Positions 57,932-64,000 of a stretch of 64,000 nt of DNA are shown piece by piece (position 1 is the first letter of the stretch; each line of letters begins with the position of its first letter). The stretch is from Bacillus_AB infantis_C. Lineage in GTDB: Bacteria > Bacillota > Bacilli > Bacillales > Cytobacillaceae. The position numbers and the translations under genes were made by a program. Location: the NCBI RefSeq assembly GCF_050107595.1, contig NZ_JBNILH010000010.1, positions 1-64,000 of the forward strand, read 5' to 3'. The notes below the pieces were generated by a model. The model did no database searches. It saw nothing but the letters and a program-made list of their open reading frames with translations, and was not told the origin of the DNA.

Positions 57932-59572
57932 CTATAACTCTTCACCTTCATTAGTATCCTCTATTTCTCCATGCACTGGTATTTTGTATAAAGCCACTTT
58001 TATCCCTAACCTTCTAATAAGGCTAACATGGTGCAAAAGGTTTACTTTACTAAAGAATGGTAAAGTCGCTCTAATGTCTGACGGATTTGCAGAAGAAATT
58101 GCATAAACAAGGGTACATTCGCTGTACGGAAAGTTTTCAATTGTGTAATTTTCCTCCGGGAATTTTAGCGTAGCCTGGCTTACCACATACTCCCGATACT
58201 CGGACGAGTCCTTTAATAAAACCATTGATACAGAACCCTGGGCAAAGAGATGACTTAAAGTCGCTGACCTAGTTCCTTTTTTCACACAGACAAAATGTTT
58301 ATCTTTTGACAATAGGTCACAAACTTCAATTTTACTTCTCGAATTTGCCACCTGAAAATTTTGCTTATCTAAGCATAGAAAGTATTCTGAATCCTGTCTT
58401 TCGTTATAGCTGCCTTCCGACTCATTAGTTTGAATTACAGTAAGAAAATGATCATCTTCTATTAATGGTATTTCCATCATTTCATTATTAATCCTCGAAA
58501 TATAGTCGGTATCAATTTGATACCAATTATTAAGCGAAAAAATGAAGGTATCTTGATTATGCTCAGTTTGATAGATCAAAAAGTGATTTAGCGATACTGA
58601 TGTAGTAACAGGACTATTAGCTTCGTCAAATCCAATAATTTTTATTTTTTCAATATCTTTGGGTGAATCAAATGTAACATTTTCATAATCAAGTAGTGCG
58701 TACAAATCTTCTAACGTGATTTCAGAAGTTTCTTTTTGTCTACGCCCACGTTTGATCTGATAGAAGGAACACCTTTCATATTCAATCATATCTGGATAAG
58801 CCAATGAGAGGTTATCACATTGACGATTACGAATAGCAGCAAACAAATTCTCATTTAACGCATTAACTATTTCAGGATCTTTGATTATTCTAACGTTATC
58901 AATAAATCCAAAATTCTCCTTGTAGTCTTCACTTAAATATAAATTCAATATTTGTAGACATTTCTCTCCTAATCCGGAAAAAGTGATATCGCTATTTAAA
59001 CTTAATGAAGAAGTAGAACCCCTTACTGATGTACCAAATTCTTGACTTCTTGATTTTCCCGAAACAAGATTTATAAGATCTTGCTCAAAATCTAAATCAA
59101 ATTCTCCAATTTCACTCCCCTTATTAAAGAGTACTCTTTTCTGTCTCGTTTTCAAATCAATATTCCTCACATCAAAAGCCTTAAGTTCCTTAGTATCAAT
59201 TGAATTTAAGGCTACCTTCAATCCAAAATTGTTTTCTAAATTGTTTTTATTTATTGCTGTAAACCCAAAGCCCCCAGTAACAGCAAAAAAGTATGGCACG
59301 TTATCTTTGTTTACCTTAACTAATATGACAAATGAGTTAACAATATTTTTGATTTCATTCTTATTTGGTATTTGTAAATCCCCTTCAAGAAAGGTAATCC
59401 ATTTTGGCTCTCTTGATCTATTTCTTTGAATAAAAACTTTAAATTCGAAATCCCTTTCTGCTTCCGTAGGTTGTAATTCAAAGTAGTTATTCTCCTCATT
59501 AACTTTATTTGGTAGTATCATCTGATTAAATGTCCTTACATTCTCATTAAATAGATAGTACGATAGCTTCAA
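57932..59572 (-). CDS. DUF6119 / TIGR04141-like protein
   Basis: A 546-residue soluble protein. MKLSYYLFNENVRTFNQMIL at the start, PKWITFLEGDLQIPN with VPYFFAVTGGFGFTAIN, RNIDLKTRQKRVLFNKGSEI and the late HFVCVKKGTRSATLSHLFAQ fit the sporadically distributed TIGR04141/DUF6119 family, known mainly from restriction and defence loci. The CVKKG...S.LSHLF.QG pattern late in the protein is typical of that family as I recall it. The biochemical role is unknown. Translation starts at TTG behind AAAGGGGGG. It precedes the DUF3427-helicase cluster in the direction of transcription. Confidence 0.75.
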   Translation of the reverse strand: MKLSYYLFNENVRTFNQMILPNKVNEENNYFELQPTEAERDFEFKVFIQRNRSREPKWITFLEGDLQIPNKNEIKNIVNSFVILVKVNKDNVPYFFAVTGGFGFTAINKNNLENNFGLKVALNSIDTKELKAFDVRNIDLKTRQKRVLFNKGSEIGEFDLDFEQDLINLVSGKSRSQEFGTSVRGSTSSLSLNSDITFSGLGEKCLQILNLYLSEDYKENFGFIDNVRIIKDPEIVNALNENLFAAIRNRQCDNLSLAYPDMIEYERCSFYQIKRGRRQKETSEITLEDLYALLDYENVTFDSPKDIEKIKIIGFDEANSPVTTSVSLNHFLIYQTEHNQDTFIFSLNNWYQIDTDYISRINNEMMEIPLIEDDHFLTVIQTNESEGSYNERQDSEYFLCLDKQNFQVANSRSKIEVCDLLSKDKHFVCVKKGTRSATLSHLFAQGSVSMVLLKDSSEYREYVVSQATLKFPEENYTIENFPYSECTLVYAISSANPSDIRATLPFFSKVNLLHHVSLIRRLGIKVALYKIPVHGEIEDTNEGEEL

Positions 59573-59647
59573 CAGAAGTCCCCCCTTTTAAAAGGAATAT
59601 ATATTTACACTTTATATAGTAAACATAATCAACCGGACTGAAAGTAG

Positions 59648-60160
59648 TTATCTATACTTACCAATCCACCCAACCAACCTAGACCTACTATACTCATACC
59701 ACTGCGAACACAACAAATACTTCTTCCCCAAAACCCTAACAGGCTTAGCATAATACCGGCTCCGCCCAGTATGATCCATCTTAAGTTCATCAATTTTACC
59801 CATGTCTGTTACCTCTCTCAGCAAAGGAAAATTCAGGTCAAAGGTATTTTTCGAGTATCTTTTGTCCTTCAAATTCTCTATCACAGATAGTGGAACACGG
59901 CCACTTTCCAAAAGGTTTTTCAAGTCTGTCTTGGCGAGAACTCCTATCTTCCTTTCAAAACCACGGACAGGTTCTACTGCTTCCGCTATAGCTACTTCTT
60001 TTTCAGCAGCATTGGATTCTTCATACTTTCTGACTTTCCTACTTAACTGCTTCAGCAGCCTTTTCTTTTCCTCTATCTTTTGTTCCAACTCCAACAGTTC
60101 TTTCTGCCTTCTACTGATTGTTGTTTCAAGCTTTGAAAGTTCTAAGGATTTATTAAGCAT
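59648..60160 (-). CDS. Hypothetical protein with N-terminal coiled coil
   Basis: A 170-residue protein of unknown function. The first ~50 residues form a strong coiled coil (SRRQKELLELEQKIEEKKRL). The C-terminal ~90 residues look like a compact conserved domain: GRVPLSVIENLKDKRYSKNT, RSRYYAKPVRVLGKKYLLCS and QWYEYSRSRLVGWIGKYR. The YxxKPVxVxGKxYLLCSxWYE stretch recurs in many bacterial hypothetical proteins. AGAGGAGG precedes the ATG at 60160. It is 75 bp upstream of the DUF6119-like gene and likely co-transcribed. Confidence 0.7.
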   Translation of the reverse strand: MLNKSLELSKLETTISRRQKELLELEQKIEEKKRLLKQLSRKVRKYEESNAAEKEVAIAEAVEPVRGFERKIGVLAKTDLKNLLESGRVPLSVIENLKDKRYSKNTFDLNFPLLREVTDMGKIDELKMDHTGRSRYYAKPVRVLGKKYLLCSQWYEYSRSRLVGWIGKYR

Positions 60161-60268
60161 GGAGTCCTCCTCTATACGCAACCACGATTCCGGCTATATC
60201 TGTGTTATTATAATTATACCAAATAAACCCATAAATAAGGGTATAATTCCCACGCGTTGCCGCAGCAG

Positions 60269-60331
60269 GGCCACCGGGACAGGCACCTGGGCCTACAATA
60301 AAAAGAGCCAAGGGACCTGTCCCCTTGGCTC
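60269..60331 (-). repeat. Family A repeat, copy 16
   Basis: GGCCACCGGGACAGGCACCT, loop CCTACAATAAAAA, GAGCCAAGGGACCTGTCCCC, TTGGCTC. The stop codon of the large helicase gene (60332) follows immediately. It is the last A copy in the window. Confidence 0.85.
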
Positions 60332-63217
60332 TTATTTATCCTCTATCAAATAATGATACAAAGAAGATTCAACTTCATTCTCTAATTTCAAATTCACTCG
60401 GACGACAGGTAATTCCCTTCCCTTGTCGTTTATCATTGTTCCTTCTTCTTCACTACCTAGCTCTGGGGTGGCTTTGCCTAAATAATAGAAGTCTGTACCT
60501 TCATCATTGTCTTTCTTTATAAAAAGGTGTAGGTCAATCCCCAGCTTTTCAGCGTTAAGAATGGTTTGTACTTCATCAGATTCCAACCTTCGATTACTTC
60601 GGGTGGACCATCTAAAAGTCTCTTGGTTAATGAATTCTTCAGTATAGTTAACACTAGATTCAATGTCGTCGTTTTTATGATACGTAACAAAGATTGGACA
60701 AGTTCCGTGCTTTGTTTTATAGCCGAAGACCGTTGCACTTTCATCATTCTGCCAGTTTAGTAGTTTACAGACTTCTTTACGTGAGTATTTTTGAAATAGC
60801 GTTAACTGTTGTGAACAATCGTAACTCACACTTTTCGCCATTGCCGTTTTTACAATATCTCCTACTAACAGTTGAAAGTAAGCATTGGAAGACAGTTTCT
60901 CTTGAAGAGTCTCATTAAAAGTGTAAATGTCATTCTTAGTTTGAACTATTGGCTGATGACCATACTTCTTCACCGAATTTTGCGTGTAAAAAGAAAGATC
61001 CAGAACTCTTTCTACAGACTTAATGGTTTCCTCACTAGTAAGACAACCCTGAGTAGCCAACTCTTCAACAAACCTTTCCTTTGTTACTTTTCCGCTCTTT
61101 AATAATAGGTCTAAGAGTATGATTTCGTGCTTCCTTTTTCCATTCAACACCTCTTGAGAAAGCATAGTCAATATATCAAATTCATACTTTGATAGTTCAG
61201 GTGTTTCTTCTTTAATCTTGTTTAAGAACTTATAATAATTTGTATGTTCCATAACAATAACTGCCGGGTCAATCGAGTTATGCTCTATAAAATCGTATAG
61301 ATACGGTACCCTACCGATTCTGTTTTTTAATTCCGTGTAAGCATCTCGTAGAATCCTTAAGGCAGTTAAGTTACTATCATTAATGGCCTTAAAGATCTGC
61401 TTCTTGGCGATCTCCTCAAAGTTTATGGTAGATACACCTTGAATATAGTGAGTGTCCTTTGTACGTCGGCGTATATTGTCCTTGTTCTGGGAACGATCAC
61501 CTGACAGTGCGACAGGAATGAGATAATTATTTTTATAATTTCCGATAAAATCAATGATTGTAACGAAGTCTTTTGAATCATGCTTCCTTAGTCCACGGCC
61601 AAGCTGTTGGATAAAGACAATACTTGATTGGGTCTGCCTTAACATGACCACCTGATTTACACTTGGTATGTCAACACCCTCATTAAAAATATCAACGGTG
61701 ATAATATAATCTAAGCTTCCATTTTCAAGTTGGTTAACTCTGAGTAATCTTTCCTCAGGAGAGTGATTTCCTAGAAGAGCAACTGTATGAAGACCATGAC
61801 TATTGAGTGCTTCAGAGAGTTTTGCTGCTTCTTCTTTACCACTGCAGAACATTAACCCTTTTACCTTTTCTCCCGAATAACTATAGTAGTTTATTTTCTC
61901 AAGGATATGCTGCACTCTTTCTTCTGTAACCAGTTTTGTTAACGCAGCTGTTTCATCCAGTAATTGTCCATCATATTCATAATCCGTTACACCAAAATAA
62001 TGAAATGGACAAAGCATATCTTCCTCAAGTGCTTCTTGTAAACGAATCTCATAAGCAATATTGTAATCAAACAGTTCATAAATATTGAAATCATCCGTAC
62101 GTTCCGGCGTAGCTGTCATCCCCATTAGAAATTTCGGCTTAAAATAATCTATCACTTTTAAATAGGATTTGGCACCAGCTTTATGAACCTCATCCACTAA
62201 GACATAATCAAACTCTGAAGGATCAAACTCATGTAAAACATTATCCTTGGAAAGTGTCTGGATGGTAGCAAACAGATATCTGGCGTTCTGCTGTTTGGAA
62301 TTCCCCGATAAAATACCATAGTCCCTGTCTGCCCCACCTAATATTTTCTGATAATCCGTTTTCGCTTTTTGTAAAATTTGTTCACGATGGACGATAAATA
62401 ACATTCTCTTTGGAGCAAAACGTCTAACATCAAAAGCAGAGAGATAAGTCTTCCCCGTTCCCGTTGCGGAGATCACAAGTGCTTTTTCTTTGCCTTGCTC
62501 TCTTACCTGTTGGATACTTTGAAGAGCTGCTTCCTGCATCTTGTTCGGCTGTACTTTAAGAGCTTCTTCAAGTGAATTAGTCTGGTATTGACTTGGGAGC
62601 TCAATGACTTGGGAACCATAGGAAGGTGGCCCTTGATAGAGCTTTTCGTATTCTTCAACCCATTTAGTTGTTAAAAGTTCAGATTCTTTCCAGACTTCCT
62701 CAAATTGTTGAACAAAATGATGAACGATCTCTCCATTTTCATGAGAGTTAAGTTTTACATTCCATTCGTAATTAGCCTTCAATGCCTGAGCTGTAAGGTT
62801 AGAGCTACCAACGATTAAAGAATAATGAGTCTCATGCTTAAAGATATATCCCTTCGAATGAAAGCCTTTCAGAGAAGTAACCCTGACTTCCAAGTTGGGA
62901 ATCTTCATTAACTCCTTAAAGACCTTAGGCTGGTTAAACTGAAGGAAGGTAGATGTTAATATTCTGCCTTTAATCCCTATTTGATTCAGATCCCAAAGAT
63001 GCGACTTAAGTGTAGCCAAGCCGCTTTCTGTAATAAAAGCAACAGAGAAGAAAAAGTCTTTGCAATGAGTAAGTTCCTCAAGTAGTGATGCTAATACATT
63101 CTCTTTATTTTGAGCATTGTTAATCAATAACTTCGGCTTATATTTCGTCGATTTCCCATGGGTTTGATTTATAAAACCTCTATATATCGAGTCTTGTAAG
63201 TTCTGAACAAAGTCCAT
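60332..63217 (-). CDS. PLD-nuclease / DEAD helicase / DUF3427 protein
   Basis: A 961-residue protein. An N-terminal phospholipase-D-like nuclease domain (about 40-200) has SLKGFHSKGYIFKHE and LIVGSSNLTAQALKANYEWN, one HxK motif. A superfamily 2 helicase follows (about 230-580): Walker A VISATGTGKTYLSAFDVRR, box II FDYVLVDEVHKAGAKSY, FLMGMTATPERTDDF, and FIQQLGRGLRKHDSKDFVT. The C-terminal ~370 residues match DUF3427. This composition is typical of restriction-like defence enzymes. The start at 63217 follows GGTGAT. A Nudix gene lies upstream with a terminator between. Confidence 0.9.
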   Translation of the reverse strand: MDFVQNLQDSIYRGFINQTHGKSTKYKPKLLINNAQNKENVLASLLEELTHCKDFFFSVAFITESGLATLKSHLWDLNQIGIKGRILTSTFLQFNQPKVFKELMKIPNLEVRVTSLKGFHSKGYIFKHETHYSLIVGSSNLTAQALKANYEWNVKLNSHENGEIVHHFVQQFEEVWKESELLTTKWVEEYEKLYQGPPSYGSQVIELPSQYQTNSLEEALKVQPNKMQEAALQSIQQVREQGKEKALVISATGTGKTYLSAFDVRRFAPKRMLFIVHREQILQKAKTDYQKILGGADRDYGILSGNSKQQNARYLFATIQTLSKDNVLHEFDPSEFDYVLVDEVHKAGAKSYLKVIDYFKPKFLMGMTATPERTDDFNIYELFDYNIAYEIRLQEALEEDMLCPFHYFGVTDYEYDGQLLDETAALTKLVTEERVQHILEKINYYSYSGEKVKGLMFCSGKEEAAKLSEALNSHGLHTVALLGNHSPEERLLRVNQLENGSLDYIITVDIFNEGVDIPSVNQVVMLRQTQSSIVFIQQLGRGLRKHDSKDFVTIIDFIGNYKNNYLIPVALSGDRSQNKDNIRRRTKDTHYIQGVSTINFEEIAKKQIFKAINDSNLTALRILRDAYTELKNRIGRVPYLYDFIEHNSIDPAVIVMEHTNYYKFLNKIKEETPELSKYEFDILTMLSQEVLNGKRKHEIILLDLLLKSGKVTKERFVEELATQGCLTSEETIKSVERVLDLSFYTQNSVKKYGHQPIVQTKNDIYTFNETLQEKLSSNAYFQLLVGDIVKTAMAKSVSYDCSQQLTLFQKYSRKEVCKLLNWQNDESATVFGYKTKHGTCPIFVTYHKNDDIESSVNYTEEFINQETFRWSTRSNRRLESDEVQTILNAEKLGIDLHLFIKKDNDEGTDFYYLGKATPELGSEEEGTMINDKGRELPVVRVNLKLENEVESSLYHYLIEDK

Positions 63218-63254
63218 TTCATTATCACCATTCAATTTCCATTTTTATATTAAA

Positions 63255-63283
63255 ATTGTAATGGTCTTTTTATCCCCTGTAAA
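63255..63283 (-). promoter_or_regulatory. Promoter of the DUF3427 helicase gene
   Basis: On the minus strand TTTACA (63283-63278) and TACAAT (63260-63255) are 17 bp apart, a good sigma-A promoter about 40 bp ahead of the start codon. It lies after the Nudix terminator, so the helicase is transcribed separately. Confidence 0.7.
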
Positions 63284-63293
63284 CAGTGACCAT

Positions 63294-63330
63294 AAAAAAA
63301 GCCACCCAACCAAAAGTTGGATAGCTTCTT
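63294..63330 (-). terminator. Rho-independent terminator after the Nudix gene
   Basis: On the minus strand GCTATCCAAC pairs with GGTTGGGTGGC and is followed by TTTTTTT. It ends the Nudix transcript and overlaps its stop region. Confidence 0.9.
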
Positions 63331-63726
63331 TTATGCGTATACTTTTGCAATTTTTTCAATAGCAGGAATATCAGCTGGTGCCCATTCGAGAGCGGGCAAT
63401 TCTTCAGGAGCCAACCACTTGATCGCAGCATGCTCTGTAAGAACTGGTTCACCTTCAACTAGCTTACAGTAATATGTAGTCAAGTGAACAATTCCAAAAT
63501 CATACTCATAAACGGTGTGTTCAATCTGTTCACCTATTTCAATTGTGCAACGCATCTCTTCTTTGATTTCTCGTTTAAGAGCATCCTCAGGCTTTTCGCC
63601 TTCTTCAATCTTACCACCAGGGAATTCCCATAATAACGGTAGGGACTTCTCGGTTCCTCTTTGAGCACAAAGGATTTTGCCGTCCTTGAAGATTACGGCT
63701 CCTACTACGTGGATATTCTTTTTCAT
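63331..63726 (-). CDS. Nudix hydrolase (MutT-like)
   Basis: A 131-residue (deoxy)nucleoside triphosphate pyrophosphohydrolase. The Nudix box is GGKIEEGEKPEDALKREIKE followed by EMRC; the metal-binding REIKEE is intact, while the usual final glycine is arginine. The N-terminus VVGAVIFKDGKILCAQRGTE and LLWEFPGGK are MutT-like. Nudix genes of this type are frequently found next to DUF3427 helicases, so it may limit or alter nucleotides for the same pathway. AAGGAG precedes the ATG and TATAAT lies 35 bp further up. Confidence 0.9.
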   Translation of the reverse strand: MKKNIHVVGAVIFKDGKILCAQRGTEKSLPLLWEFPGGKIEEGEKPEDALKREIKEEMRCTIEIGEQIEHTVYEYDFGIVHLTTYYCKLVEGEPVLTEHAAIKWLAPEELPALEWAPADIPAIEKIAKVYA

Positions 63727-63831
63727 TTGTTTCTCCTTATAATTAAGTCACTATTATAAAGATAGCACACCATTAAGCATAACTTCAATTTAGCAGATGG
63801 GATTCAGATACCCTCAAAGCCTTATTATAAA

Positions 63832-64000
63832 TTATTGGACACTCTTCCCATTTCGCTCAAAATGATAATGCAGGCGGTATTCGGTAATCTCCTTTGTCCA
63901 TTCAAAGAGCTTATCCTCATCCTCTTTCTCTATTTGAAACTCTAACTTAAAGATTCCATTATCAAAACTAATTAACCCTTTTGAACTTCCACTCCATTTG
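63832..64000 (-). CDS. Hypothetical protein, C-terminal end only
   Basis: The last 55 codons of a minus-strand gene run off the window edge. They read SSKGLISFDNGIFKLEFQIE, KLFEWTKEITEYRLHYHFER and NGKSVQ. This looks like a soluble, charged C-terminal domain with alternating strands. I do not recognise it. The start codon is outside the window. Confidence 0.5.
   Translation of the reverse strand, partial: KWSGSSKGLISFDNGIFKLEFQIEKEDEDKLFEWTKEITEYRLHYHFERNGKSVQ

Noticed and set aside
13181..60331. CRISPR array made of the repeated GGGGACAGACCCC units
   Set aside because: Copies are scattered over 47 kb with genes between, have no regular spacers, and no cas genes are present.

Overview
The window looks like a chromosomal segment of a low-GC, spore-former-type member of the Bacillaceae (Bacillota). 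The evidence is strong AGGAGG-type ribosome binding sites, frequent TTG/GTG starts, a tyrosyl T-box leader in front of a TyrZ-type synthetase with a YwaE-like MarR gene, and close relatives of Bacillus genes (YunG, NtdB/NtdR, CatD/CatE, FabH, RodA, LCP proteins). No tRNA, rRNA or CRISPR array was seen. Gene identities rest on reading the translations; no database search was possible.

Layout. 0-13 kb: small accessory genes (VOC proteins, paired membrane proteins, AraC regulator/EamA exporter, FabH, YunG, an NtdB-like phosphatase divergent from a LacI regulator with a perfect operator, GNAT, Nudix, HAD, HxlR/RidA). 13-20 kb: Gre-like factor with a structured leader and small upstream ORF, SDR/TetR divergent pair, and a response regulator-ABC transporter-histidine kinase operon. 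20-30 kb: VOC, ArsR with operators inside its promoter, PAP2 phosphatase plus phosphoesterase, CatD/CatE-like pair, XRE-cupin regulator, MFS pump with MerR regulator, and a compact MgtE. 30.8-33.7 kb: a more GC-rich cell-envelope block (RodA, LCP, HTH-DUF1232). 34-45 kb: tyrZ with T-box and MarR, MATE pump, TetX-like monooxygenase with TetR, amine-oxidase-like flavoprotein, AI-2E/DedA pair and a chemoreceptor. 45.6-50.2 kb: a lipoprotein and an ECF sigma-membrane protein-ABC operon. 50.3-52.8 kb: a phage-type replication cassette (organizer, helicase loader, DnaB). 53.4-63.7 kb: a putative defence island made of a DprA-like protein plus RecQ helicase-phosphoribosyltransferase fusion, EcsC protein, DUF6119-like protein, coiled-coil protein, PLD-helicase-DUF3427 protein and a Nudix hydrolase.

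Two families of short dispersed repeats run through the window. Family B (about 80 bp, 13 clear copies and one fragment, all between 0.1 and 41.5 kb) carries a hairpin followed by a U-tract. It is always in the same orientation and nearly always lies just 3' of a minus-strand gene, so it reads as a portable terminator. Family A (about 60 bp long inverted repeat, some copies with an extra upstream half) occurs from 13 to 60 kb and often abuts or supplies the stop codon of the preceding minus-strand gene.

The segment also holds many decayed genes: a truncated haemoglobin, a serine hydrolase, DedA, CheW, SDR, MFS and monooxygenase remnants, and a partial copy of the lipoprotein gene. This points to active gain and loss. 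The likeliest undescribed system is the DprA plus RecQ-PRTase pair, which resembles a helicase-fused version of the ShosTA toxin-antitoxin defence system, and the genes around it.
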